Shown here in pieces: positions 12,001 to 27,000 of a stretch of 64,000 bases of DNA. Positions within the stretch are counted from its first letter, which is position 1. The number at the start of each line of letters is the position of its first letter. The notes below the pieces were generated by a model, which worked only from the letters and a program-made list of their open reading frames with translations, did no database searches and had not been told where the DNA came from. The translations under genes were made by a program, and so were the position numbers. Source of the DNA: Saturnia japonica (lineage: Eukaryota; Arthropoda; Insecta; Lepidoptera; Saturniidae); NCBI GenBank assembly GCA_033032175.1, contig CM065304.1, positions 3,100,001 through 3,164,000 of the forward strand, given 5' to 3'.

Positions 12001-15000
12001 ATAGTACATGTTATTATTTCTAATCCACTTCATCTGTGCACAATAAGCAAGCTATATTATTTACTATGGCCTCTATATTACACTAATAATGCAAATTTAT
12101 GATTAAAAAATTAAATCCACTGCAATGAGTAACTAAGATCTCGCTAAAATACGCAAAAATGTACGATATTAGCTAAATTAGCGAAATTAGCTTGTCGCGG
12201 CCAATAGCACTCACTTCCAGGCAATATAACTGTAGGGTGTGCGTTCCTTAATGTAATGAAAAAATACTACAAAAGTTCCACAAAAATAAACATCCTCCCT
12301 TTAAATTAGCAATATTTAGGATTGTAGAGTATCAACAGTGTGTATTTTCGTGTGTTTGTTGTTTGAATGTGTGTTTTATATGTATGACATGCATGTTTCG
12401 TAACTTTAGTGTGAGAAGCCAATGAATAATGTGTATTTTGCATTTATAGTAGTTACCAAATGTAATATACAACCAATAATAACGGAACGACGGTTTTACC
12501 CAAGTCAAATCAATGGATCGTCTTATTAATTGCCACCGCATATTAACATATAAACTTTTTCAGGTCTGCGATATATGCAATGCGACAAATGATGCCAAGA
12601 AACATCCGCCGGAGTACGCGATAGATGCCAGCGAGACCTGGTGGCAGAGTCCTCCACTATCTCGTGGGATGAAATACAACGAAGTCAACCTTACTATCAA
12701 TCTTGGTCAGGTAAGTCTATACATGCATAGATATATACTACCTATATAAATCTTGTGTGCGTGAATCTGTTACTGATTCCATAACTTCTGAAAGATCTGA
12801 CCGATTGAGCTTATTAAATACAATATATTATTATTTATTTTGTTTTATCGAAACGACTGTTTATAGCTGAGTATATTAATAGCCGATAGGTGGCCATTAA
12901 AGTTTGCGGCCCAGGTAGTCTTTGCTAAAGGTTATACAGATTAAGAGATTGTTCTTTGACGCCCTAATCCCATATATGCAAAATTCTATTTCATATTATA
13001 GCGTAACATCTAGGCGATAGAGGATTGCTCGGTATATCTAAAAATAACACCGTTTTCGAGAAACGTCAAGAAATCTGGTAAGCTGTAAACAACAAGAATT
13101 TGTGAATAGTGACAACAATATTAGGGTACACGGGTGAGTAGGCGGCGCGGGGTACGGTCGAGAGTTAATCCAATAAATATAGCGCGGGTGAAATCGGGAG
13201 CCACAGCTAGTATTTAAATAAGAACCTAGTGCCAACTGTATGAAAAAGGAAAATAAATACAAGCTAAATTATTACAAAAGAAACAAAAAACCTTAACTTA
13301 AAGAATATTTATCTATTTTTGATTTTTGTTTGATTCCCAGATGTCGTACTTAAATATTATATAGCCTATGTCACTTCCACAATTAAGACGAATCTAACGA
13401 CACCTCGTATGATAAAATCCATCAAGCCGTTTAAGCTACAGAGTAATAGTATCCGACTTGTTCCTGTAACTTCGCACTGGCATTATTTTTCGTCATCCGG
13501 CTCATGGAAATCTTCGAAGTAGTCCCCCTTCTACTGAAGAAGACGTTCTCATCGGTGCTTCCACATCCTGATGCAGTTCTGGTAATCGGTTTTCGGAATG
13601 GCCATGAGTGCATGCGTCGCATTCGTGTCAACCGTGTCTCTGTCGTTAAACTGGTGTCCTTTGAGCAGCATTTTAAATTTTGGTAACAACCAAAAGTCGT
13701 AGAGGCCTTTGTTGTGACTATACGGAGTTGTTTAATATTGTGTTTAGCTAAAAACTCTTGTACGGGGTTCGATGAATGCGCTGGCGTGTATCATGGTGGA
13801 GAAGCCAGTCGCCGCTCGCCCAAACACTCGTGTGACCGTTTTTGAATGGTTTGTATCACTCTTTTATTTGAGTTTAGCTTATGCAAGCATCTTCAAAGGC
13901 CTCCTACATCATTTCGATGGTCTCTACACAACTCTTTCCGAGTTTAGAGCAAAACTTAATGCAAGTTCGTTGTTCCGATCTCCGTCATTTTCAACGATAA
14001 CAAAATCCGACGAACGCGAATGCGACAATGTACGCAAAGACACTCTGCGCTCGAAATAACAAATCTCGTCGGTTGCCATGATAGTTGATAACTTCGTGAA
14101 AATTCACTTGTTACACTCGTATTTCATGAAGGTCTTTCGGACGTTTTGGCGCGAAGTTATGGGTACAGGTCGGATGCTTTTGGGACACGTGTCATACACT
14201 CAAAAAACATAACTCTCCCTTTTTGCAGTCGGGTAAAAAACGTTCGAAAGTTTGAAAAGTTGTATGTATAAAGCTTCATACTCGAATATGATCAAATGTT
14301 TCCACTTTTTAAATTTACCTAGCAGCGCCTCTAGCGGAAACACAGAGGTACTATAATGGACAGCAAAAACACCGATACGTTTTTTTGCTCTATCGTAAAA
14401 TCGTAATACCTATCTATAAATATCAAACGTGGTACATAATAATACAAACCCTGAAAGTACAATTACAAATATGTAATAAAAACCGGGCAAATGATAGTGA
14501 AGCCCACGCTGACGCGGGAGTAGACAGCTTCTGGAAAAATACTTTAAACACTTCAATTAACATTTATTCATTATTACACTTTTAAAAATGATTATCACTT
14601 ATGAAATTTCTTCGGCACTTGCTCTTACTCACTTATTACAAGATAAGTGAACTGTGTGTATATTCATTTAACGATCACGTCACTTTTTCATTATCGCGTT
14701 TTTTTTTTTAAAGTGTTTTACAATCACTTAATAGAAAAAAAATGTAATCTTCGAGTGGAAAAATTAAATTACATGTAATTTTTTATAAACAATTATTTCA
14801 TCCAGATTTGTATTATTTTAGGATTTTTATCAATAGATCAATGTTATTAAATAATTTAACATTGAATCTGAATTTGAACTCGCGGAATGAAACGGATTTT
14901 TTTTGGTAAAAATAACATAATAATATTTGATGGAACGAAATCTTTGGTGTGCCAGTCAAACTCACACTTTAGCGATTTCTTTTTCTATTATAAGAGCTTA

Positions 15001-18000
15001 GCTTTTTCTTTCGAATTGACTAAACTCTTAGCCAAGGGACTTGGAACCATGAGAGGCGTTGCTTTTGACAGCTTCACCGGACCACGGTGAGCTCGGCAAA
15101 ATGAAGGTTACATTTGTACTTTACTTGAAGGAGGTCAGCTAAGTAAGTCTAGGGACAGTCCTGTTTACAGAAAAACGCGGACATATCGACAATAACTGCT
15201 GCTGTACCAGCCAGCAATCAGCCCGACACAAGCCAATACATAGCTAATAATAATCTTTATTTTTTTAGAACTGACTATATATACTGTTAGCCTTAGAGGC
15301 CCTGAAGCCGCTGCAACTTTTACAGCTTCAACGAACTTGGATGCTAATAATAAGAAAGCCGTTGGAATTTATATAGAAAATAGATGCATTTCTAGACACG
15401 ACACATAGCTACATAAGGCATCCCCAGCTTCATCTATTCAGGACATGAACGCGCAAGAGTTGAAAATAGGACGTCATAGGAGAGAGGACGTTGAACTCTC
15501 ACTCCAAGCGTTAGGGACGTTAAATTAATTATAGCATTAGATTTACGATCTCTGACAAAAGGGCGTATTAACTTTACAGCGCTATGGATGAGGGAAATGG
15601 CGACCGATTTGTATTTTTTATTTATTTGGAAGATGTTTACCTATATGTATATTATATTAGTAAGAAAAACGATTAATTAGTTGAGATATTTAGTTAGCTT
15701 ATGTTATTTATGAATTATAGTTTTTTTATCAATTAAATGGTAGCAAAAGCGAAAATGTAGTGATATTGATCATCAATTTAAAGTTGACTTTATATAAGTT
15801 TCCGAATTAAAGCAACTTTATCAAGAAACATTGGAAACTTTTTTTGTAAATTGTTAAATTTTGAATGATATATGACGTTAAGTTTTTAAGGAGTAAGTAT
15901 ATAATATTCCAAACTGTATTCTGTTATAATTTCTGTATGACTTTAGTTATTGAGTTCATATTCGCATTTATTTTTTTTTATCGAGACGATGGTTCCTAGA
16001 TATTTTTAATATTAGGATCCGATAAGTGGTGCTGCTGACGAGCCATCACGGAACCGAAAAGGGAATAACGTCTGCTGATTTAGCTGGATAGATTTAGTAA
16101 TACCTTATTACTATTTAATATTTATTAGTATTTATAGTATAAAAAATAACTAGCCGTGATTTAATAAGTTTTAATTGTGTTATTATATTAAGATTAATAT
16201 AATAATTTTATATATGTTTTAAGTCACTGTTGCCTATATTGGCCAGGATGACACACATGGCTATGCTCGATTATGCAAGAATGCCTCGAAGGCGATATAT
16301 TAATTTGTCGTGCAACTAGACTACAAATTCACTGAATGAAAGCGAAGCGAAATTATACCCATATACAGATTTTTTTTCTCATTGCCATGCGATCGTGTAA
16401 TTAAGATATAAGCTAATTTGTTACCCAAAAAAGGTATTTAATTTTCAGACACACAATTATTATAAAGCATGTATTTATAACTAGCTGTGCCTCACGGTTT
16501 CACCCGTGTTAATTTTATCCGACAAACACCGCGCTGCCAACGCACCCATGTATGTTAGTCTATCATAATTGTTATTCTCACAAGTACAAATTATCTTAAT
16601 TTTTCATTATCTCGTAAAGTATATGTCCAAATAGCATACTCTAAAGAGAAAAATTTAACTGCATAAAATCATCTTAATGATGAAGCAACTTTTGTTTGTA
16701 AGGATTAATATGCCATGTCTAAAAATAATGCTTATAAACCATGTTTTAATGTTCAACAAATCTTTGTCACAAAATACCTTATTGTGGGTCATGTATAAGA
16801 GATAGGCATCTACTATCCCGGATAATTTATATAAATACTAAAGACCAATATTATTGTGGAATGTTGTACTTTCGTATCATTAACGATTACGCTGACACTC
16901 GCGGATAAAGCATTTTGGGAGGGCTTCAACTTTCGACTTACGTAACAAAAATCAATAGCTATCTGAGAGTTGTAGCCTAATCTTAAATAGCCTGTACTAT
17001 TTCCCGAGTCTGACTAACATATATAAAAAAAAATCTAATCTGACTTACCAGACATATCAGAGATTAGCGTGTTTAAATAAAATTAACTTTTCCACTTTAT
17101 AATATTATAGTTTAAAGTATCTATTAAATAATAAGCGAAGTAAAAGCTTTCGGTACCTTTTTAAGCTTAATGCGTGCACGGCAGACTGAGATTTGGCATG
17201 GTTAAAGTTAATTAATATGGAGAAGGAGTGCAGATAGCTAAAATTTATCTATAAAATCTGTTACAAATATTTTAAATTAATACTGCGAATCCTATCCCGA
17301 CCAGTGCCATTGAACTTAGACCCCAAAATATTGACATTGTCACTCAACGAAAAGTGACAGCAAGTGATGTAGATAATACTCAGTGTTTAGGTTCATGAAT
17401 ACTGTAAATGTCAAACAGAAAAAAAGTCTATGATCAAAAAGTCGCTGGTCGAATTTCGACCTTAGGGCGACCGCTAGTGTTTATTAATCATTAACCGACT
17501 TTGGATTAAATTTTGTATACGGGATTTTGTCGATTTTGATTTTGTATTCCATAAATGATAGGTTATAAAAATAATTAATAATACATTTAAAAAATGTAAA
17601 AAAAATAACAACCGATTTCGGTGAAATTAGTACACGGGAAGTGCCCCGGGTAGTCATGCCCAATTGATAAACTATATGAATTATTAAGAATAATTTTATT
17701 ACTATGTCTATCGGGAAATTAGAATAAAAAATACATGGACACACATAACTACAGAATTGTTAATATAGATTTCAGCTTTTTTGTTTTGTCAGATATATAT
17801 CTATATACTAGCTGCGCCCGCGGCTTCGCTCACTTGGACTACAGAATGCCATCGATCGGATACAGGCACTTGCTTCCTCGCTCGCGGTTATTTTAAAGAA
17901 ACTTTTAGAAATCGTATAAAAACTAGCGTTAATAAATTTTTTTTTTTAATTCCTAACCGACTTTGATTAAATTTTGTGGTACGGTAACCTATTATAAGAT

Positions 18001-21000
18001 AATTAATATATTCCGTACTAGCTGTGCCTGCGGCTTCGCTCACGTGGACTACAGAATGCCCGCGCGAATCTTCCTCTCCCGCTTCCGGCCATTTTAAAGA
18101 CAACAATGCTTAATGTGGGTGTTTCTTAGAAGATAGACATATTCTCTCGGTTTAAATCTTTTTAATGTCTACAATTATTTAGTACATTAATTTGCTATAT
18201 CTCTTATGGCTTACTCAACGTAAGTCATTTAAGCGCCCGAATTAATTCACCATGACTAGATTTTTTTATTTGTGTGGAACTCTAATTCTTTTTTTAAAAT
18301 AAAAGTTACCTATAAAATCAACTATCTACCAGTGAAATCCCCGTCAAAATCAGTCCAACTGTTTCGGAGATTACCCGGAACAAACAGAAAGACAAACAGA
18401 CAAAAATTTTAAAAATGATTTTTTTTCTTATAGCTGTCGTATATACTTTTATATGCATTTAGTAAAAAGCTGTTATTTTGACATTACAAACAGAAACTTT
18501 AATTTTATTAATTGTGTAGATAGATTAGGAATATCAAAATATGAGCCTAGTTAATATAATATAACACCTCTAATTACGACCTGAGACTTACGACTTTACG
18601 AGTGTCTCAGTGCTAGTGTATTATGTATGTATCAATTTAAATTAAATAAATTGGTACCTTTCAAAAATTAAGAAACAAGTTCTATGATTTGGAATGTAAT
18701 CACTTCAAGTGTAAACAGTAGTAGTCGCCGCACTCGCCGCAACTACATGCTATTTAGTAACATAACGATACCATGAATCATTTCTAATTAGCGCCGTCTA
18801 CAAGTTCCTTTACATACCAATTTACAACTAAATGTGATTTTTTCATTATCAATGAATATTTCTTGGTTCTCTTTATGTCTTTTGTTTTAACTTACCCTAC
18901 GTATACGTAATGGTTCTGATATCGTATTCGTTTAAAAATTTTGTAGGTAATCTTTTAGATTTTTGCCTGAGACACAGTGGCGTAGTTAGGTAACCAAAGG
19001 CCCTGGGGAAAAAAATAAAATAGGGCCCCAACTAAACTATTTAAAATCGTTTGTACCGTATTCGTCGGTTTCCGAATTCAACGTACTCCAGATTTGTCGT
19101 AATCCAGATTCGTCGTAAAAAAGAACTCTTTGCTAGGGTAAGTATGACATGGAATAATCTTTGAAGAACCATTTCCCAAAATGACGTTTCTTTATGAATC
19201 TCATTTTCAAGTTCCTTGTTGATAGTTGTATCACTTTTTTTCCAAACATCATACACAGCACTTGCTTCCGTATGACTTCTCGAGAAACTGTGTTGTTTAT
19301 TCGTTCTGTTAAATGTTTCCAGTCCAGAATGCCCTTACACCTTACATTATTCCTTTGCTAAGCAAATAGCAAGCAGGGTTGGCAATAGGCAGCATCTAGT
19401 ATTTTAGAATAACACAACCAAAAATGATGAACTGGTCCATATTTAGAAGTTGAAAAGTAGTACGGTTTTAAAAACATCTGTTGTTCTGGTGGGAGTTTTT
19501 TTGAAAAGATCCCGAATACTGTAAAGGTTCACGATCAACAATTTCACGTTTTTTTATCATCACTTAACAATAAATAATTCGTAAAATTTCCTAAGTCGTA
19601 TGCCGATTTATTGTACAAATTTTCGAAAACTGACGAGATCGTTGGTTTTTCCGCTGTTGCTTGTGCCACGTAGACATTGTCGTCGTTGCTGTGATCAGCG
19701 ACATCCTCCTCGATAGCGGTATCTTTAAGTGTAATAATTATCAGATCTCCTTCAGTAGGCTTCACAGCCTGCACTACAGTAGACACAATCACATTGTCCA
19801 GAATATTTGGGCTAAAACTTCTTAATTTTTGTCTAGTATCTTCTCTTTCCTGACTCGGTTTCTTCTTTTCATGCATTATTTATGTTGTCTTATTTTTGCC
19901 AACTTATTGTCATAATCAACAAGAAACGTAAGTGAGTAAGTTTCACTGGTAAACATTTTATATCGATCAATAGATGATACTAGCAAACCTATACTGTAGT
20001 GCTCCGACTACACTTCTATGTATGCCCACAGTAGAAAGTAAAAACGAGACAAACGCTTCCGTTTCCAGCAAATATTCGTACGAATACTTTCATACAAGCG
20101 TGGTAAGGGTATCATGTACTAAAGAATAGCGTTCCTTTCTCAAGTTAAAAGATTTTTTAAGTAATAGTTAAACGAAAAAAAATACTATTAAGAATACAGG
20201 GAGTTTCCCGCAAGTTTCGAACAAATCATCAAACACATCTCGAACAAAGATGTCTGAGACTTGTTGGGAATACCCTGTATTTTTTTCAAATAAGTTGCCA
20301 TTATGAAAGTCGCGTTCCTGGAATCTGATTTATTTATATTCCGAATGTGGGAGCAATTTTCACTAGTTCAATTTATAGTTTGTAAGTCAGAGTCCGAGGG
20401 GACTCCTGAGCTTGGGGGCCCCGAGGCACTGCCTCGTCTAGCCCTCCGGTAGCTTCGCCACTGCTGAGACACTAACTGTATAATTTTTACTTTGAAACCT
20501 ATGAAAGTGATATGTAAGTAGTATTGATACAGTGTACTTTCTTTTTAGTCTTCTGTAGGGTTTGTTGTACGTCTGTGTTTACCACAGTTCAGATAGGTAC
20601 TAAAACTTCTGCTTACATATCGAATATCAATACTTATAGTAGGTACTACCTAGAAACGCAGTCTTGAAATTTGGCACAATGGGAAGCCTTTTAATATGAC
20701 TTTCAAAATAAATATAACAATACGGAAACATTAGAACGTGAGTTTTTACTAAATATTTATCCGATTTTTTTTCTTAGCCCTAATAATTAATATACTTTAT
20801 TTACTTAAATAAAAGTTGACAACCCTAGCTATCAGTACAATCACAAGACAGTTTGCTATATAATACCTATTTATATTTTATTACTTTATTGGTACTTCAA
20901 TATCTACATAGATATTTTGTCAACATATTTTATTCTAAAACATACAGCAATCTAGCGTATAGAGTATAACGTTACTCATTCTCATATCAATAGCAACATA

Positions 21001-24000
21001 GTATTTTATATCCTTGTTATGATTACTTGTAAATATAATATTATACTTAACGGAGTAACAGGGCCATCTATGATCACAATAATACAACATCCGCTTAATG
21101 ACATTATAGTCAAAACATAAACCGGCAGCGTTCGAAGGCAGTCTAACAAATGTTTTAAATCTATTGCTACATAAACTTCCCGTTCCCGCTCGCGTTATAC
21201 TTATAAACGGAGGAATGGCGTGATACCAGTACGTTGATTGGTAAAGCTGTTCGTTCGGTGAAGCTGTAAAAGCCATCAGCGGCTCTGTTTTGAATAGGGC
21301 CCCTAAGGCTAATAGTACAGTCAGTCAGAGAAAGTGATGCCACAGCCACACACTGTTTTAGAGAACGTTGTACAGTACAGATGCGCTGTATGTTCGTATT
21401 ATTGGGATTAGTCTATCAAAACAAACCTGTCGTAATGGTTCAAGGACCGCCCTAGATCAGTGACCGCCCTGGCTCATCCGCCGCCCTAGTACCAAAAATC
21501 GGGCTAAAGGCTGTAACATTGCTAACGAAATACGCCTATACTGTGTACCCGCTCCGTCATACTAATAATCATATTTTGATAAATATACGTAGTTATTATT
21601 TTGTATTTACTTCTGTTATACAAATAGGATTGCGTTGTAAAAACTATTAATATTAATGTAATTTTTGTATTGATATAAACTAAACTATTAACAATGTACT
21701 TTGTGTCATAATTATTTAACCCACAGTAGTATTTTTTTAGCAGACATAATGACTTTATTACACTGACACGATTATACATTCTAGGGCCGATGGTCTTCGT
21801 TCAATCCTCTGATATGTCTTTTAAAGGTCCTTTATCTTTTTAAATGCTTGCAGATTGTTATCAATCAAACTATTATGCAACAAATTTTACCCTCCTTTTG
21901 GTTTCTTGCCACCGTAATCTAACAACATTTTTGTAATTTTAATTTCAACTAGCTGTGCCTACGGCTTCGCTCACGTGGACTACATAATGCCCGCGCGAAT
22001 CTCCCGCTCCCGGCTACTTTAATGGCAACAATGCTTATTGTGGGTGTTGCTTAGAAGATAGACATATACTCTCGCTGAATTTTTTGTAGGTCTTTTTAAT
22101 GTCTACAATTATGTAGTACATTAATTTGCCCTCTTATGGTTTATTCAACGTAAGCCGTTTAAGCGTCCGAATTGATTCACCATGACCAGTTTTTTTTATT
22201 TGTGCCAACCCTAATTCTTTTTCTAAAATAAAAGTAGTCTAAGTCACTTCTTATAACATCAGTTATCTACCAGTGAAAGTCCCGTCAAATTCGATCCAAC
22301 CGGTTCGGAGATTACTCGGAACATACAGAGAGACAGACAGACAAAAAAAATTTAAAATGGTTTGTTTGTTATAGGTATTGTATATACTTTTTTCATTATT
22401 TTATATTGTATATACTTTTACAGATAATTTTCCTTATAAAATCAGCAATCTACCAGTGAAAGTCCTGTCAAAATCAGTCAAACGATTTCGGAGATTAGCC
22501 CGAAGAAACAGACAGACAAAAATTTTAAAAATTGTTCTTAGCTATAGGTATCGTATATATTTTCATATGCATTTATTAAAAAGCTGTATTTCGAAATTAC
22601 AAACGGACATAAGTTTTATTATTAGTATAGATTTTAAAAATAGTGTCCCTGTAAATATATTAAATCGTTCGAAGTTGGTTTGTAGAATGTTTACCTAAAA
22701 CTATGGTGGATATCGCTGGAACGGTTCCCGATAAGCGCTAGTGTACTTTGAAATTGTAGTTGGTCTTGTCGTTAGCGGTCATTCGATCTCATGTGTGGTA
22801 GACAAGACGTAAATTATTTTTCTCAAACATGCATGGAAATATTATCATTATTTTCGAAAAAAGAACACGCGAAGTATTGAATTTACGGACATGCCAAGAA
22901 TGAGAAAAGAGATCTAATCAGAGAGTATTTAATAACCCCAGCACCCCGTTTCATACAACATTGCTGGTTACAAATAGAAAAAACGCTCCTACAATTAATT
23001 TGATTTTCTTTGTCCGTAAATTCGATACTTCGCACGATCTTTCATGCATGTTTGAGAAAAGCACTATATGTATACCTATGCCTCGGCGGAAATGACAATT
23101 GCCTGTCTCTTATTAGTGAAGTCCTCACTTACGGCTCGGCCTTCAAACTCATACTCGACCTGCAATTACCTATTTCACGGCCTTTGCAATAATTTACTAT
23201 TATTTCTATTTAGATTTTTGTAGTAATCACATTAATTTCACATTTTACAACACACGATTATTATAATCATATGTTTATTTTTCCTTTACCGAGATTTCGC
23301 ACTCAGCATAAGATTCTAATTTCGAGCGCACCGATATTGGAGCCGTGTTACATACCGTTGAACTATCATGATAGTTCTAATAACTGTGCCCAGTGTATCT
23401 ACTAAGGAGGCAATTATAATATTACACGTATTTTACAAGCTTTTATCTAACTTGCCTAGTTGGTATGGGTCAAATCTTTCAACTGAATTTTTAAACAGTT
23501 ATACCCAACTGATTGAGCTGACATTTTGCATAAATGTTTAGTTTAGATTTCAATGCATGGTTAGCTAAATGCATACTCCCATATATGTCGGACCGTTTAT
23601 TCTTTATGGACTCCCATGGTATGGGTATCAAACACTTTCATTTGGTTCATTAGTTTCATTTGATTTGCTCAGAAGAATATATTAATGAAAAAAAGGTTTT
23701 AAATACAAGCTTTTATTTAATCTATAAAATTAATAAAATTAAAGTGTGTGTTTGTAATGTCAAAACAATAGCTTTTTACAAAATGCATATGAAAGTATAC
23801 GCGAAACATAACAAAAATCCCATTTCTTAAATTTTGTCTGTCTGTCTGTTTGTTCCGGGTAATCTCCGAATCCGTTGGACCGATTTTACAGGACTTTCGC
23901 TGGTAGATAGCTGATTTTATAGGGAGTAACTTAGGCCACTTTTATTTTAGAAAAAGAATTAGGATTCCGCAAAAATTAAAGAAAACTGGTCATGGTGATT

Positions 24001-27000
24001 CAATTCGGGTGTTTAAATGGCTTTCGCTGAGTAACCCGTAACAGATATAGCAAATTAATATACTAAATAATTGTAGAAATTAAAAAGATCTACAAGAAAG
24101 TCAGCGAGAGTATACATCTATCTTCTAAGGAATATCCATAATAAGCATTTTTATCTTTAAAAGAGCCGGGAGCGGGAAAGCAGGATACGCGTGGGCATTC
24201 TGTAGTCCACGTGAGCGAAACCGCGGGCACAGCTAGTATTTCAATAATTATAAAAACTTGTAGCGCAAACTAAATAAATTTATAGTGCTTTACTAGCTTT
24301 TCAAATTATCGAGAACAATCTCAATCAAGTCATCTTTTAAAGATAAAAAAAAAAACGATATTAAAATTAGTGCCACAGTATGGGAGCTGTTAAAATTATA
24401 ACAGCTCTCTGTTTGCGTTGGAAGTTAAAATCCTTAAGGGAATAACCCCTTACCATCTCTGCATCAGAAGATAATACATAAGTACGTATGTATACAGAGT
24501 TCTACAAATATATTCGAATTCGCAGACAATTAAGTAATTCGTAATCGATTCAACAAAGTCGCATGATGTCATCTTTTGAATATGTAATATAAATTTATTT
24601 TTGTCACACTAGACAATTACGTTCGTCGATATTAGCTTCCTTAAAGTATCCTCGTTCGATGAAGTCCAAGTTTTGTGCGAAGTAACTTTTGTTCTTGCAG
24701 TGTTTGAAAAATTTTAATTTTTTTCATCACATACTTAGTACGTAGGCAAATATAATTTATTACTTTGGAGAAAAGCAGTTAATCAATAAAGCCTGAATGC
24801 AAGAAATTTGGAAATGTTAAGGAACTAGCTATTCCTACGGCTTTGCACGCGTTAACTACAGAATTATCGTCTCTGAAGATATGGTGATATTTCTTTTTAG
24901 TTAAGGACCAAGCAAACCAAAAAAATGATCTATTATTTTATATCTATACCAATATTATAAAGAGGAAAGATTTGATTTTTTGTCTGTAATGGATAAACTC
25001 TAAAACTACCAGACCAATTTTAAATTTTTTTTAACCAATATAAAGCTACAGTGTCGCGAGTAACATAGGCAATATTGTAATTTCAAAAATAAATTTATTA
25101 CTCATAAAAATATCGATAGTTTTACACAAAGCATAAAAAATTGCTTACACGGGTGCGTTGCCGATGTTTGTCGTATAAAATTAACACGTATGAAACCGTG
25201 GGGCACAGCTAGTATATAGATAAAATAAGTTATTGTTCACCAAATAAAGTTTCGCATAATATTTTTTACAGTATCTAAAGGTTTAAGTTTTTAATAATAA
25301 CTATTTGTTTTAAGCTGTAGTATGACGACAGTGTGTCAGCCAAGTTCGGAAAAAAAGGTCGACACACCGGCCGTATACTTATTTCGGATTACTAATCGGA
25401 GCTAATTTCGATCGCTCCATAAGTCAAACATAATTTAATTTCTTACTTGAAATCTTGTTTGTTTAATAAACTTTCTTTGAATACCTAGAATCCCAAATTT
25501 CGCTAATAGCTTTTGAGTTATTAGGGTCTGAAAAAGTAGCTTTTTATCAGTGACTGACTCACTAATAAAAAACCAAGACCACTTTTAGGTGACTCAGAAA
25601 CTCGAAATTTGACATCAAGTTTGATCATTATGCAGATAGATACAAAGGAATAAAATTCAATTTGAAACCAAATAATTCTCATAAACGGCATTCCTATCCT
25701 CTCACTGATAGTTGCCAACTTATACACTCTAGTGGTGTATTTTCTCGATTCATATGGGCATTTAATGTAGACATTTTAATAATAATTAAAACAAAATTAT
25801 CAAAACTGTTCAAAAAAGTAGAATAATACTCATTTATATTGAACATTAACTATAACGACGTTTCCATTTTCACACCGGTAGATGGCACTGTGCAGCTTTT
25901 TAAAAAGTAACGTTATTCCAACAAAAACAAATGTGAAAAAGGAGTGAAGTTTGGTTTATAGGATGTTCTGGATAGTCGTTGTCACCGATATAAGAGCTGA
26001 GATCTAAAGGGTGTCAAGTTCCATAGATATTCCTTTAATTATAGATGTAGGAATATACGTTCATCAATTCATTTATAAAATAATTCGTTACTTTCTTTGA
26101 TATGAGGGGCCAAGTGATGTCTTTACCATAGGCCGGAGCAAACATGCAGTACCAAAATGTACATTGCAGTGACAATTTTATTGTTTTCATGATTTATTTA
26201 CAATGCCTACATATTGAAATATTTGATGGTTATTTTTATCAATAAATTTAATTTAACTCATTAAAAATACTTTAAAAAAGAATAATATAAAAAAAAAACA
26301 ATTTTTAAACAATCTTTTTAAACTTTTTTAAAAGCGCTAAAAAACAAATGCAAATGAAAATGCAAATCCCTCAATTTATTACTTTACACAGTTTATATGA
26401 TATAAAAGCTTATCGCGAGATTTACTTGTGTACCTAGATGTATTTATACCTTTTTTTTAAACATAAGTACTTTTTATTCCATGATTTACTTATGTGAAGA
26501 TCAAATTACATAACTTTTTTCTTTTTTTTTTTTGAACTGTCTACACTGTTAGCCTTAGGGGCCCTATCCAAAAACAGAGCCGCTGCGGCTTTTACAGCTT
26601 CACTGGACTTGGGTTACATAATTAATGTGTTCTTGTTTATATACACAAGTGAATCTCGCGAAAAGCTTTCATATCATATTAATTGTGTAATGTAATAAAT
26701 TTATGGATTTGATTTAATTTAAAGTTTATTTTTTTGAATCGAAATCTGTACATTGAAGATATTTGAGAAAAAATATTACAAGGGTGTTTAGATTTTTGGA
26801 CAGAACACATTTCAATAGTTTTTTGAAATTTTTGTCTGTCTGTATGTTAGAGCATGCATATATTCCTTCATAACTTTTCCTACCTCGGCCACAATTAGCG
26901 CCATCTACAAACAAAACCAAAAACTCACGTGCGAAGAGTGACAGTTGAAAAAAACAGAATAATGACAAAACGTGTCGCCTAACAGAGCGCGATAAAGCTA

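Noticed and set aside
20935..21276. 113-codon minus-strand frame
   Set aside because: Overlaps a dispersed repeat and shows no recognisable features.
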